Assembly (NCBI GenBank): GCA_016787605.1
Contig: JAEUUE010000123.1
Location: forward strand, 1-64,000
Origin: Cyclobacteriaceae bacterium
Lineage (GTDB): Bacteria; Bacteroidota; Bacteroidia; Cytophagales; Cyclobacteriaceae
DNA: 64,000 nt
Reading direction: 5' to 3'
A model generated the notes under the pieces. The model was not told where the DNA came from, made no database searches, and saw only the letters and a program-made list of their open reading frames with translations. Numbering within the stretch: the first letter of the stretch is position 1; the number at the start of each line of letters is the position of its first letter. Below are positions 45,962 through 55,100 of the stretch, piece by piece. The position numbers were made by a program, and so were the translations under genes.

Positions 45962-46723
45962 ATGAGGAACATTTCAGTATTGCTGCTATTAGCAGCAAGT
46001 GCATCTGCCTTTGCCCAAAAGGCCGACATCGTAACGGTAAGTACCGTGAAACCCAAGAACGGACAACGGATGGCCTGGGAAGCCGCCTACAAAACACACA
46101 TTGCCAAATTTCATGGCACTACGGACAAGACCAATGTGTATGAAATCATGAGTGGACCCTCCACAGGCTATTACCACCTGGTGGGGCCCGCGGGAACGTT
46201 CGCTGACTTTGATACCCAACGAAGCGACGAGACCGCACATAACCTCGATCTCGACAAAACCTTCTTTCCTATGCTGGGTGATTCGTACGAGGGTGTCTAC
46301 CAGACCATCGACAGTTGCGGCATACGCCCCGGAACGCCAGCCGACGCCTTTGTCGTTTCCGTCAGGCATTTGAAGGAAGGTCTCAATATGCAGGACTATC
46401 GCCGTGAATTGGCACGAGCGTCCAAAATCAGGACTGCTCAAAAGTCAGCGTTTTGGACAAACTTCTCCACCAGCTACTATGAACAACAGTGGGATGGCTC
46501 CGACCAGGTGACCATTACGGTACGCGCCCTTAAAGATGGCTTTAAGTCACTGGCCAATGGCTTCTACCCTGCAGAGCCGACAGCCACACCTTCCTTCCGC
46601 GACGATTATGTGCGACTCTATGGCCATGCTGCCTGGGATGCGCGCGTGAAATTGATGGATGAGGCGGTGGTCAAGACCACGCAATACATTATGAAGCTGA
46701 GGAGAGACCTCAGTTCGAAATAA
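45962..46723 (+). CDS. Secreted protein of unknown function
   Basis: A 253-aa exported protein. I choose the ATG at 45,962, which gives the signal peptide 'MRNISVLLLLAASASAFAQ'; the frame is open from 45,701 but the added part has no signal features. The fold may be a pair of ferredoxin-like (dimeric alpha/beta-barrel) domains, judging by 'VSTVKPKNGQRMAWEAAYKT' and 'VSVRHLKEGLNMQDYRREL', but no family is certain. The gene is followed by a terminator. A decayed copy of its 3' end, terminator included, lies at 52,380-52,561. Confidence 0.75.
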   Translation: MRNISVLLLLAASASAFAQKADIVTVSTVKPKNGQRMAWEAAYKTHIAKFHGTTDKTNVYEIMSGPSTGYYHLVGPAGTFADFDTQRSDETAHNLDLDKTFFPMLGDSYEGVYQTIDSCGIRPGTPADAFVVSVRHLKEGLNMQDYRRELARASKIRTAQKSAFWTNFSTSYYEQQWDGSDQVTITVRALKDGFKSLANGFYPAEPTATPSFRDDYVRLYGHAAWDARVKLMDEAVVKTTQYIMKLRRDLSSK

Positions 46724-46742
46724 GCAGGGACCAACTCATGTG

Positions 46743-46772
46743 AAGGCCATCCGTAGGGGTGGCCTTTTCTTT
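46743..46772 (+). terminator. Rho-independent terminator
   Basis: GGCCA(T)...TGGCC hairpin followed by TTTTCTTTTT, 20 bp after the secreted-protein stop. The same hairpin and tail recur at 52,529-52,561. Confidence 0.8.
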
Positions 46773-46840
46773 TTCCCGCTCATCGCGGGGCGCTTTGAGG
46801 CCTTGCCAAATGCTAACCAAAGGGATAGGTGCACTCGCCG

Positions 46841-48376
46841 TTACCGGAGAACCGTGATTTCCACCCTCCTGTTCATGGCACGCTCAGCATCATTCTGGTT
46901 ACCGTTCAGCGGCTCGGTCATGCCCCTGCCTTCGCTACGGATGCGACTCCCGGGTATGCCCCGTTTGATGAGATACTGACGCACCACATTGGCTCGCTTT
47001 TGCGATAGACGAAGGTTGAACGACCCTGAGCCGATATTGTCCGTATGGCCCGTAATCTGAACACGCCATTGTTCATTCACCACCAGCTCAGACGCGAGCT
47101 CATCCAGAAATTTCTCGGTCGCATCGTCAAGGTCAGACGAATTGAAATCAAACGAGAAATGCAGTGTCACCTTTTCTATCAACACAGGCTCCTGGTACAG
47201 GCGGCCGGCGCTGGCATCGGGGTAGCTTGAAAGCGGAGGCTGCTTTTCGACGACCACGGGTTCAATGATCGCAGCGGTGTCTCTCGTCATGTCCTTTGTA
47301 TTCTGTGCCACCATCGGCTTTAATGCGTTCCGCTTCGCAATAACAGCCTTCTTTTCGTCCGCAGCCTTTTTCCGGCGCGCTGCCTGCTTTTGTACGCGGG
47401 TCAACACCAGCTTACGAATGGCTACACCTACTTCTAGTGCACCCATATTGCCGGCATTGGTACCCAAAACCGGAAAATCGTAGGATATCCCCACAGAGAA
47501 ATTCTCGCGATGCAACTGAATGCCCAGAATGCCCGACCGACCCACGGCATATTTCGCCAATAGCTCCAGGCGGTCAGACATACCTCGTGCGGTGATATTA
47601 AATTCCTTTTGTATCCTCACGCCGGTGTTTATAAAGGTGTTGGAAGCACTGAACGTCACGAGTGCCTCGGGTAAGATATTAATCCCGCTACGTGAATACG
47701 CCTGGAATCCCCCTTCAGCGACAAAGGTCGACGACAGGCGACCACCGGTGTTCAAAAACGAATCTTCCGGACGATTGAAATCAAACAGGGAGATACCTAA
47801 ATGATGAAGCCTTCTCCCCTTCCTGTCCGTTTGTTCCCAAAAGACACCCGTGCTGAAGGTCGTGAATGCATTCCGATACCCGTAGAATTCCTCCCCGCTG
47901 GCGATGGTCGCATCAAACCCTCTATCGGGAACATATTGCGAACCGGTATAATATCCTGCGTAGCTTATCTCTCGTGAAGCAACAAGAACTTTCATACCCA
48001 TCGACAACGATTGCGTGCGGCTCAACCGAAGATGCACCGCATAACTCAACGCTGCCTCCTGCATATGAAATATTCCACCCGAACGATCGTCGTGAACTGA
48101 AATGCCAAGCCCAGCCCACGGTCGCCCGGTGCTGGCATTCAGCAAGGGATAGGATAGCTCCAAGAAATTGCTGCGGATGCTAAAATCACCCCCTGTCTTT
48201 TGGTCACGGAACACCAAGGATGCCTCTGCGTAGCGCGTCCCGCCAACGGCTGCCGGGTTGACACGTTGCTCGGTGAAGTTGTACTGCGAGTACATAAAAT
48301 ACTGGGCATGGGAAAAGGTCAGACAGCTGACGTTGATCAGCAAAACCCCCACGCTGATTCTGAGAACCTCATTCAT
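46841..48376 (-). CDS. PorP/SprF-type barrel fused to an OmpA domain
   Basis: A 511-aa envelope protein. After a signal peptide ('SCLTFSHAQ') come about 300 residues of the PorP/SprF family ('YSQYNFTEQRVNPAAVGG', 'GLGISVHDDRSGG', 'SMGMKVLVASREISY'), the outer-membrane component linked to type IX secretion and gliding. A basic, alanine-rich linker (about 325-365) leads to a C-terminal OmpA-like peptidoglycan-binding domain ('HFSFDFNSSDL', 'ITGHTDNIGSGSFNLRLSQKRA', 'RNRRVEIT'-type end). Most PorP/SprF proteins are about 300 aa without OmpA. The gene begins 1 bp after the VCBS/CHU_C protein's stop, and is the last gene of its operon. Confidence 0.85.
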   Translation of the reverse strand: MNEVLRISVGVLLINVSCLTFSHAQYFMYSQYNFTEQRVNPAAVGGTRYAEASLVFRDQKTGGDFSIRSNFLELSYPLLNASTGRPWAGLGISVHDDRSGGIFHMQEAALSYAVHLRLSRTQSLSMGMKVLVASREISYAGYYTGSQYVPDRGFDATIASGEEFYGYRNAFTTFSTGVFWEQTDRKGRRLHHLGISLFDFNRPEDSFLNTGGRLSSTFVAEGGFQAYSRSGINILPEALVTFSASNTFINTGVRIQKEFNITARGMSDRLELLAKYAVGRSGILGIQLHRENFSVGISYDFPVLGTNAGNMGALEVGVAIRKLVLTRVQKQAARRKKAADEKKAVIAKRNALKPMVAQNTKDMTRDTAAIIEPVVVEKQPPLSSYPDASAGRLYQEPVLIEKVTLHFSFDFNSSDLDDATEKFLDELASELVVNEQWRVQITGHTDNIGSGSFNLRLSQKRANVVRQYLIKRGIPGSRIRSEGRGMTEPLNGNQNDAERAMNRRVEITVLR

Positions 48377-48377
48377 C

Positions 48378-50801
48378 TTAATGGACCAGCAACACCGAAC
48401 CCATAGTTACGCCATTGAAAAGAAGCGGGTCTCCATTGGGCGTTCTGCCTTCCACTTTCCAATAGTACACCCCACTGGGCTGAAGCAATCCCCGGGTCAC
48501 GCCATTCCATCCTGTAGTGCGCAACTGGTCTAAATCGAAAGTCTCATAAACGGTTGCTCCTTCCCGATTGTAGATACGGAATGAGAACCCGATGGCATCG
48601 GTAATGCCGTACACCAGGAGGTTGTCATTGCTGCCGTCGCCGTTGGGTGTAAATAAATTAGGCACAACCGCTGCCTCATCCACCCAAACCTCTATTGCGC
48701 CCGTTATCGTGCAACCGGCAGAGTCTGTAGCCGTAACGACATAATTGATATTCCGGCGCGGCGTGGCAATGGGATTGGCAATCTCAGCATTACTCAATCC
48801 CTCAGAAGGTGCCCAGCGAAAATGTGTCGCCGAACTGATAGCCTCAAGCGAAACAGAATTACCTACCTTGATCCTGAAGGCGTCACCATTCAATGCCAGC
48901 GTAGGCGTGCTTATCCTGATATCAAAGACATGCTGGTACGTGCATCCGCCGGGAGCCACTGCATTAACAACAAGTGTCGACTCCTCATCGACTGTCCAAC
49001 GGATGGAACCTTGATTTACGATGGCCGGTAAGGTATCCCATCTATTGCTTTCCCAGCCTGGATCGATACTCAAGTTCACTGTCTGATCGAGGCAGGTGTA
49101 GACTATCTCCCGTTTGGAAGATGGTCCATCGACGGCCTGTATGGTCCAGATTTTGTTCTTTGAGCAGTCTCCCTGCTGCGGAACGAAAGCAAAAATTGTA
49201 TCATTTTCAGAAGCCGTGAACGTGTAGGTCGAATCCATTGCGAGGAACCCCCGTGATGATGAGAACCAGTAAGCCTTGGAGGAAGCCTGCATAGTAAGAA
49301 GGCTGTTACGGCATGCCGTTAGCTCTTCGTGTACCAAATCAAAGCATGGGAGCACACCACCGGTACAGAGTCCGCCCTGGCCAGATCGATAGCTGCCGCT
49401 ATAGGCGTTGTCAACGGTCTGAATCAAGTAGAAGTAGCGATCATCGGTCAAGCCCCTGACCATCTTCGACTGCCGCATACCCGCATTGCCGTGCGTCACG
49501 CTCATTCGTTGACCTGTGCCAAGGTCAAAGTCGGCGGTCACCAGCGTCCCCTCTGCCGTCCCCAGCCAGACGTCGTATGTCAAAGAGGCCTTTTTCGTGT
49601 GGTCATCCGTTGATGCCTCCCAGAAGAGGAACGTCCTGTTGTACGTGGAGATGGCGAAGGCCATGGATGGCTTTAACGGGTGCGCATTTTTCACGGGTGC
49701 CTCGTTGATCAGGATCGTCATCCAGGTCCGGTTGGCTGAATCCATAACCTGAAGCACATCGAGATCGCCATCGAAGTCAGCGTCACCGGCGCACTGCAAC
49801 AACAGGCCTGCTGTGGCCAACGGGATATGAACGGTATCGAAGGTTTCAACATAGCCAATGTGCCTTCCCATGGAATCGGTACCGCTCACCAATTTATCCG
49901 GTACCCCATCGCTGTTCATGTCCCCCGTGAATAGGCTTGCCCTCAGGGGCGCCGGAGAAGACCGCAATGGCCGAAAGCCCACACCATCATTTCTCCATTC
50001 CGAAAGAAGATCTTTGCCTTCTGATGAAGTACCCGCAGCAAGAAGATCCACCCTGCCGTCTGCATTACGATCAATGGCGGAAAGTCGTCCAGCCAGTGGG
50101 CTCTCTATAGCCTTTGCTCTAAAGCGAAATTTGCCCTCCTGAACAAACTGAAGCATGACCGGCACCGTGTTGCTATTTCCGCTTACGACGAAGTCAGGAA
50201 GACCATCGCCATCGAGATCTCCAATAACCAAATCACGGATCTGCATCTGGAGTGAATCATAGACGAGCAACAGGCGGTCGCGTTGGTTCGCATAAACCCT
50301 GATATTGCCCAAGGTATCCGCAGCTCCGGCCGTCAGGAGATCCATGAAACCATCCCCATCAAAATCAACCATCCGAAACTGCCCGGCATGCTCCACTATC
50401 AGCGCACCGCGCTGGAAGGTAAAGTCACCCTTGTTTTCAAACACATAAAGTGCCCAGGCAGATTGCAGGGTTTTCCCTGAAATCAGAATGTCCATCCGGT
50501 TATCCCTATTCCAGTCAGCCAGCTGAACGGTCCCTGATTCAAAACCCGTAGCCAAAGAACTTCGCTCGGTAAGTGAGGAAGGCGTATTTTGATAGGCATG
50601 GATATACAACTCACCCGCAAGGGTTCTTCCGACAAGAACAATATCCAGCAAGGTATCCTGGTCAAGTCTTACCCAATGGACTTCCGGGGAGGTCAAGGGT
50701 GTAGAGAGACTCTCGGTCCAGACACGCGAGAAGTGCTGACCGACTCCTGGCAAAGCCACGCATGTAAGCAAAAAGGCGCAGACGATCCTGGATCTCATCA
50801 C
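48378..50801 (-). CDS. T9SS substrate with VCBS repeats and type-B C-terminal signal
   Basis: An 807-aa secreted surface protein. A signal peptide ends near 'LPGVGQ'. About six FG-GAP/VCBS units carry Ca-binding-type loops such as 'DFDGDGFMDLL', 'DLDGDGLPDFVV', 'DRNADGRVDLL' and 'DMNSDGVPDKL' (about residues 50-350). Ig-like domains follow, and the C-terminal 100 residues ('VPNLFTPNGDGSNDNLLVYG', 'YNREGATVYET', 'GVYYWKVEG') are the gliding-motility-associated (CHU_C, type B) signal for type IX secretion. The SprF-like partner needed by type-B substrates follows at once. The TonB gene lies 10 bp upstream. Confidence 0.85.
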   Translation of the reverse strand: MMRSRIVCAFLLTCVALPGVGQHFSRVWTESLSTPLTSPEVHWVRLDQDTLLDIVLVGRTLAGELYIHAYQNTPSSLTERSSLATGFESGTVQLADWNRDNRMDILISGKTLQSAWALYVFENKGDFTFQRGALIVEHAGQFRMVDFDGDGFMDLLTAGAADTLGNIRVYANQRDRLLLVYDSLQMQIRDLVIGDLDGDGLPDFVVSGNSNTVPVMLQFVQEGKFRFRAKAIESPLAGRLSAIDRNADGRVDLLAAGTSSEGKDLLSEWRNDGVGFRPLRSSPAPLRASLFTGDMNSDGVPDKLVSGTDSMGRHIGYVETFDTVHIPLATAGLLLQCAGDADFDGDLDVLQVMDSANRTWMTILINEAPVKNAHPLKPSMAFAISTYNRTFLFWEASTDDHTKKASLTYDVWLGTAEGTLVTADFDLGTGQRMSVTHGNAGMRQSKMVRGLTDDRYFYLIQTVDNAYSGSYRSGQGGLCTGGVLPCFDLVHEELTACRNSLLTMQASSKAYWFSSSRGFLAMDSTYTFTASENDTIFAFVPQQGDCSKNKIWTIQAVDGPSSKREIVYTCLDQTVNLSIDPGWESNRWDTLPAIVNQGSIRWTVDEESTLVVNAVAPGGCTYQHVFDIRISTPTLALNGDAFRIKVGNSVSLEAISSATHFRWAPSEGLSNAEIANPIATPRRNINYVVTATDSAGCTITGAIEVWVDEAAVVPNLFTPNGDGSNDNLLVYGITDAIGFSFRIYNREGATVYETFDLDQLRTTGWNGVTRGLLQPSGVYYWKVEGRTPNGDPLLFNGVTMGSVLLVH

Positions 50802-50811
50802 CGCAGTGTTC

Positions 50812-51546
50812 TTATTCCTGTTTGTCAGGAGTACCCTTAGTCAGCCGGAACGTCAGCGGAAGCGAAATTCTTGTCGGCACTGGCATGCCATTCCTCGTGG
50901 CTGGCTTCCATGCTGGCATGTGCTCTATTAGCCGAACGGCCTCCTTGTCGAACAAAGGGCCAAGCGAAGCGTTGATGTGTATATTGATTATTTTGCCCTG
51001 GCGATCAATGACAAACGAAACGGTTTGGGTTCCCTGGATAGAATCCGGAATAGCCTCAACCGGGTAACGGAGTTCGGCGTTAAAATAATCGTAGAGATGC
51101 GGGTACCCTTCGACAGGCTCCGCTTCGGTGACGGGATATGCCGCCTCCGGCAGTTGTTCCTGGCCTTCTGACTCTTCTTGCATAGCAACCTGGGTGGGCT
51201 GCGGATGCGCAGGGGTAGCCATCGCCGCTTTCGTTGCCGTAGTCAATTGCTTAACCGGCTCCTCAGTCACCAGTTGCTCGATCGTTGCCGAGTCGGTGAC
51301 CGTGACTACGGCAGGCTCGGGGCTGGTGGTACTTGGAGAAGGCGCTGTTGCATCAGGAAGCAACGAGTAGACTCCTGCGGACACGATGGCAGCGCCCACG
51401 AGCACGTTAAGCCCCAGTTTCCAAAAATGGATCATCGACATCTGTGTCTGATACTTCAGCGCCACAGAATTAAAATCCATATAGCGGCGTATCTCATTAT
51501 CGGTTGCCACCGGTCGTGTTTTCAGAATGTTGATTTTGTGTTTCAT
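50812..51546 (-). CDS. TonB-domain membrane protein
   Basis: A 244-aa protein with a cytoplasmic N-terminus, one membrane segment (about 42-64), a Pro/Thr/Glu-rich periplasmic linker and a C-terminal TonB-like domain ('LRYPVEAIPDSIQGTQTVSF', 'FDKEAVRLIEHMPAWKPATR', 'ISLPLTFRL'). It overlaps the sigma gene by 4 bp and so occupies the position of an anti-sigma factor. It may either energise an outer-membrane transporter or act as the sigma regulator; sequence alone does not decide. Confidence 0.82.
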   Translation of the reverse strand: MKHKINILKTRPVATDNEIRRYMDFNSVALKYQTQMSMIHFWKLGLNVLVGAAIVSAGVYSLLPDATAPSPSTTSPEPAVVTVTDSATIEQLVTEEPVKQLTTATKAAMATPAHPQPTQVAMQEESEGQEQLPEAAYPVTEAEPVEGYPHLYDYFNAELRYPVEAIPDSIQGTQTVSFVIDRQGKIINIHINASLGPLFDKEAVRLIEHMPAWKPATRNGMPVPTRISLPLTFRLTKGTPDKQE

Positions 51547-52109
51547 ATGGTGGTCAGCATTTTCTTCATCCGGTCAAGGACCCGGTAGGTCCTTACTTTG
51601 GCCAGGTTTTCAGAGATCCCGAGTATCTCTCCGACCTCTCTGAAAGGCCTGCCATCCAGGAAGCGCAGCTCAATGATCTGGAGATCGGCGGCCTTCAATT
51701 CGCCCAGAACACGCGGCAGGCTTTGCTTCCATTCGTCCATAGACTCCGTGTCAATAAGTTCTTCCACCAGGTCCTCCATGTGCTTTTCTTCGAGCACGAT
51801 GGTCCGCTCCCGCTTGGCCTTTCTATAATAGGCATTACACTGGTTCAGCGCGATGCGATACAACCAGGAAGAAAACGGCACACCGCGCATCTCATAATTT
51901 TGAATGTTCAACATGGCGTTCAGAAACGTTTGCTGTGCAAGGTCCCCGGCCGTGTCCTTGTCGGCTACGCGGTATAAGATGAACATGTAAATACGGCTGA
52001 AATAGGCCTCATAGAGCGGCTGAAAATTAGCAGGCCCCTGCTTGGCATGACGAACCAACGCATCGTCTGGCAGGATGACCTCCTTACTTGCCGCTGTCTT
52101 CTGAAACAT
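51543..52109 (-). CDS. ECF RNA polymerase sigma factor
   Basis: A 188-aa sigma-70 family factor with region 2 ('YEAYFSRIYMFILYRVADKDTAGDLAQQTFLNAML', 'FSSWLYRIALNQCNAYYR') and region 4 ('DLQIIELRFLDGRPFREVGEILGISENLAKVRTYR'). I choose the ATG at 52,109 ('MFQKTAASKE'); the frame remains open to 52,217 without sigma features. First gene of the sigma-TonB-VCBS/CHU_C-PorP::OmpA operon, overlapping the TonB gene by 4 bp, so it may control synthesis of this T9SS substrate and its barrel. Confidence 0.87.
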   Translation of the reverse strand: MFQKTAASKEVILPDDALVRHAKQGPANFQPLYEAYFSRIYMFILYRVADKDTAGDLAQQTFLNAMLNIQNYEMRGVPFSSWLYRIALNQCNAYYRKAKRERTIVLEEKHMEDLVEELIDTESMDEWKQSLPRVLGELKAADLQIIELRFLDGRPFREVGEILGISENLAKVRTYRVLDRMKKMLTTI

Positions 52110-52379
52110 GGGGGCAGTTTTCGGGTATAGAATGGCGCAACTCCCTAAAAGATACACCTTACCCAAGCGAAATATTTCGCAGATGGAGTCCCTTCGACCC
52201 AATAGTGCCCCGCGCACCCGCGAAATCGTTGATCGGAACCCTTACCGAGGAGGCCGTTATAGGTACTTCAAACCAATAAGAATGGCAATTGTTGAGGTAT
52301 TCAAATAGCATCCGGTTACCCTGCTGATGGTCCCAAGTTAGTCGGGAGTTTCCCCAAATCTATCGAAGGAGTACTCGTG

Positions 52380-52511
52380 ATGCGAGAAGTACATTCGTCC
52401 AAACCGGAAATGAACCCTTGGACGGATTGGAAGCGTAACAAAAGATTAAGGTGCGGGGTAAGCACTTCACAGTACATCATGAAGTTAAGAAGGGACCTGC
52501 GCTCCAAATAG
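52380..52511 (+). pseudogene. Decayed 3' fragment of the 45,962-46,723 gene
   Basis: The frame ends 'QYIMKLRRDLRSK' and stop, against 'QYIMKLRRDLSSK' in the intact protein. Upstream residues still match weakly ('DWKRNKRL' against 'WDARVKL') before similarity fades at about 52,380. No start or signal peptide remains. The downstream terminator is also conserved. Together with the terminator it fills the middle of the gene-free stretch 52,110-52,684; the part before 52,380 shows nothing I recognise. Confidence 0.75.
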
Positions 52512-52528
52512 GAAAACATTCAATCCTG

Positions 52529-52561
52529 AAAAGGCCATCCGCTTGGGTGGCCTTTTCCTTT
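52529..52561 (+). terminator. Relict terminator
   Basis: 'AAGGCCATCC' ... 'GGGTGGCCTTTT' and a T-rich tail, the same hairpin as at 46,743-46,772, now serving only the gene fragment. Confidence 0.75.
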
Positions 52562-52628
52562 TCCCGCAGATCACCGACGATGGAATACATGACGCAGATC
52601 AGTCAACCACATAGACCATGAAACCGAA

Positions 52629-52665
52629 GGAACCCAAGAAACTCAAGGAACCCAAGGAACTCCTG
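52629..52665. repeat. Degenerate AAGGAACCC word array
   Basis: Imperfect tandem 'AAGGAACCCAAG' words, the complement of the array at 1150-1198. Non-coding, just before the next minus-strand gene's 3' end. Confidence 0.5.
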
Positions 52666-52684
52666 TCCCTCTCAGGAACGGTGA

Positions 52685-53548
52685 TCACAGTTTCTTCTTC
52701 CTCCAAATGAGATGCCGGAGTCCCACCTCCACCGTCCAGCTATAGCGCGCAGGGTGATCGCCGAAAAGCCCGGCGCCGCCTTTCAGCCAAACGGCAAAGC
52801 GGTCCGACATCCGGTAGTATCCCGTGGCTTCCAGGTTCATGGAGAACCCGCCGCCGGAGTGATCGTAATACAACTCAGGAAGCAACAACGTCCAGACCCG
52901 CCGTGACCAGGGGCGGATATGATACAACTGCATGCGCGACCACCGAATGTGTGCCCGCGATTCATCACCGCCAAATGAAAAATAATCCTGGTACGTCAAT
53001 GCCAGGACCGTTTTCCGCTTGGGCAGGTAACGAGTGTAGGCAATAACCGGCGTGATGATGTTCCTGCCCATTCCCAGCAAGGGTGACTGGGCCGTTGGAA
53101 AACTCAACTCCACCGAGGCCAGCATGGCCGCTCGTCGCGACTGCAGGATCTTGTATCCCAGCAACCGCGCCGATACATCGCCGATGCCCGAGGTGGCTTC
53201 TGCGGACGATGTGCGCGGAAGGGAAATGTAGGGGATATCCACGCGCGTGGTGAACCGCTTTCCGATGGCCATGATGCCCCTCGCGGTGGTCACGTTCGCC
53301 ACCGTACCGTCGGTCAACGTCTGGCGTTCATTAAACAACTCGATCCGGGTGAAGATGTTCGACGGGTCATCCTGCAGAATTCCGTTGTGCCGGCTGAGGG
53401 AATCGCTCTGACCAAAGGCCGCCCGGACGAACAGCAGAAAAAACAGAAGAGACCGAAGGGTTGCGAAAAGTATTTTTCCCGATGGGTCACCGTTTATCAC
53501 AGGACGAACATAGGCCAGGCCGAAATCAAAAACCATGACTTTTGACAC
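52685..53548 (-). CDS. Outer-membrane beta-barrel-like protein
   Basis: A 287-aa protein with a late signal peptide (hydrophobic residues about 26-46, 'SLLFFLLFVRAAFGQ'), so the true start may lie after residue 1, although no internal Met is well placed. The mature part alternates strands with 'IGKRFTTRVDIPYISLPR', 'SGIGDVSARLLGYKIL', 'ASVELSFPTAQSPLLGMGRN' and 'GVIAYTRYL'-like pieces, resembling channel barrels of the phenol-degradation MetA-like type. The C-terminus ends in an amphipathic strand. Function unknown; on the same strand as the DUF2490 gene, 52 bp apart. Confidence 0.7.
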   Translation of the reverse strand: MSKVMVFDFGLAYVRPVINGDPSGKILFATLRSLLFFLLFVRAAFGQSDSLSRHNGILQDDPSNIFTRIELFNERQTLTDGTVANVTTARGIMAIGKRFTTRVDIPYISLPRTSSAEATSGIGDVSARLLGYKILQSRRAAMLASVELSFPTAQSPLLGMGRNIITPVIAYTRYLPKRKTVLALTYQDYFSFGGDESRAHIRWSRMQLYHIRPWSRRVWTLLLPELYYDHSGGGFSMNLEATGYYRMSDRFAVWLKGGAGLFGDHPARYSWTVEVGLRHLIWRKKKL

Positions 53549-53599
53549 GACATCAGACTGAGTGAAACAGCCTGGATACCCCTCACCGGCAGGCGGCCG

Positions 53600-54346
53600 T
53601 CAATTCCCGTTCCCCTGCACCTGTGCCGGCTTGCTCTGGTGGAGGAAGTGCTTGACCCGGAAACGAAACAGGTTGTCGGTGGTCTCGAAGTCCCCGGCGA
53701 TGGTGTTGCGCGACGCTTGCAGGGTGTACAAAAACTCAAAACGCCAGGTGTAGTTCAGCCGGAAGCCCGGGCCAAGCCGGATGCGGAAGCGGTTGGCAAA
53801 GCGTTCATCAACTTGCTCGATCGGCAAAAAGGCTTCCACGTCGGCCACCAGGTACCACAGCTTGTCGCCGTCAAACATGGTCTTCCGGTTCAACGGAGTT
53901 ACCGTCTCCAGGCGGATTCGCCCGCGATAACTCTGCTCACGGGTGTCGGTTTCCGTGTAGTACATGTTACGCTGCTCCAGGCGCAGCAACAGGCGCGTCA
54001 GTACGCGGCTGAAGGGCGTCAGGTGGATCCGCGTGCCGAGCATGAGGCGAACCTCCGTACTCGATAACGACTGGTATTGGTTGGTCCGATTGTAAAGCAA
54101 TGCACCCTGGAGGTCGACGTGAGGCGACAAGGCATACTCCGGGGTAATCTGGATGTCGAGCGCCTGCCACCGGGGCGATTCCAGCAAGGTGCTATAGGTA
54201 CCCGCCAACTCCACGTTCCAGGAATTGGCAAACGGATAGTTGAGCATGTACTCTGCCCACAACTGGCTATTGACCGACTGCGCACCCGCAGGAGAGCCGG
54301 CTGCCAGGAAAATGAACACAAGAAGGCAGCGGCCAATCATCGACAA
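53600..54346 (-). CDS. DUF2490 outer-membrane protein
   Basis: A 248-aa exported protein with a signal peptide ending 'SPAGAQS'. Family features of DUF2490 are seen in 'SQLWAEYMLNYPFANSWNVEL', 'LTRLLLRLEQRNMYYTETDT', 'YRGRIRLETVTPLN' and 'FRIRLGPGFRLNYTWRFEFLYTLQAS'. These proteins are predicted outer-membrane barrels of unknown substrate. The gene lies 19 bp downstream of the 222-aa exported protein on the same strand, and upstream of another barrel gene. Confidence 0.8.
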   Translation of the reverse strand: MSMIGRCLLVFIFLAAGSPAGAQSVNSQLWAEYMLNYPFANSWNVELAGTYSTLLESPRWQALDIQITPEYALSPHVDLQGALLYNRTNQYQSLSSTEVRLMLGTRIHLTPFSRVLTRLLLRLEQRNMYYTETDTREQSYRGRIRLETVTPLNRKTMFDGDKLWYLVADVEAFLPIEQVDERFANRFRIRLGPGFRLNYTWRFEFLYTLQASRNTIAGDFETTDNLFRFRVKHFLHQSKPAQVQGNGN

Positions 54347-54365
54347 GAAGAAAACGGGATTCCTC

Positions 54366-55034
54366 TCAGTTGACCCGCTGACTGTAGTCCTGGTTCACGG
54401 CGTTGATCTTCATCTTTTGCGCCGGCATATTCAGCACGGTGGTCGAACCATGGTTGACCCCGCTGCTGAATTTTTCGTAATTGATCTCGCCATCGATGGC
54501 GTCCTTACCCAACAGGCTGGAGAATGTCTTCTTCAGGTACAGGTTGGTTTTGGCGTCGATGAGAATCGTGAGTTTGTCGCCTTTCACATAGACATCCTGC
54601 CCGGTGGCTTCGATCACGTCGCCCTTGTTGGTGACGGTGGCTTTCGTGAAGAAGTCCATCAGCTGGCCTTTGGTCATGTATGTGTAGGCCAGGGAAAGTT
54701 CAAGGGCTTTTTGCACATAATCGGCCTTGTCTTCCATGGCACTCTTCTGGGCCCTCCCGCGGAGGCCGCGCTTCTGCTCAACAGAACTCTCCGCGTCCAC
54801 GAGTTTAGCCTGAATTTTCCCTTGGGCGTCGAAACTGAACTCCGTGAGCGTGGTGAGCTTTACCTGGCCGTCGACGGATACGTCGGACTTTCTTTTCCAG
54901 ATATACGACTTGAGCTTGGTGGTGTTTTCCTCGTCGGCCTTGCTGATGGTCAGCGCGAGCTTCTCATTGTCGGATTGAGCGAAGGCACCCGTAGTCAGGA
55001 GGAATAAGGCAATGGCCAGGAAATTGAGTTTCAT
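54366..55034 (-). CDS. Exported protein of unknown function
   Basis: A 222-aa protein with signal peptide 'MKLNFLAIALFLLTTGAFAQ'. The mature part has charged strands ('KLKSYIWKRKSDVSVDGQVK', 'GKIQAKLVDAESSVEQKRG') and a C-terminal half ('VKGDKLTILIDAKTNLYLKKT') like an LolA- or outer-membrane lipoprotein-sorting-type half-barrel, but the match is not strong enough to assign. It is the first gene of a likely three-gene minus-strand run with the DUF2490 and barrel genes. Confidence 0.72.
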   Translation of the reverse strand: MKLNFLAIALFLLTTGAFAQSDNEKLALTISKADEENTTKLKSYIWKRKSDVSVDGQVKLTTLTEFSFDAQGKIQAKLVDAESSVEQKRGLRGRAQKSAMEDKADYVQKALELSLAYTYMTKGQLMDFFTKATVTNKGDVIEATGQDVYVKGDKLTILIDAKTNLYLKKTFSSLLGKDAIDGEINYEKFSSGVNHGSTTVLNMPAQKMKINAVNQDYSQRVN

Positions 55035-55066
55035 AAGTATTGAAGTCTGTTTGTGAGTCTCAAAAA

Positions 55067-55093
55067 TAGAAAAAGGGCCGGATGTGCCGGCCC
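55067..55093 (-). terminator. Rho-independent terminator of the sulfatase gene
   Basis: On the minus strand GGGCCGG-CACAT-CCGGCCC is followed by five T residues and further T-rich sequence; 8 bp beyond the arylsulfatase stop. Confidence 0.85.
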
Positions 55094-55100
55094 ACTTCGC

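Noticed and set aside
52110..52217. N-terminal extension of the second ECF sigma factor
   Set aside because: No sigma features; the internal ATG at 52,109 is a normal start for the family.
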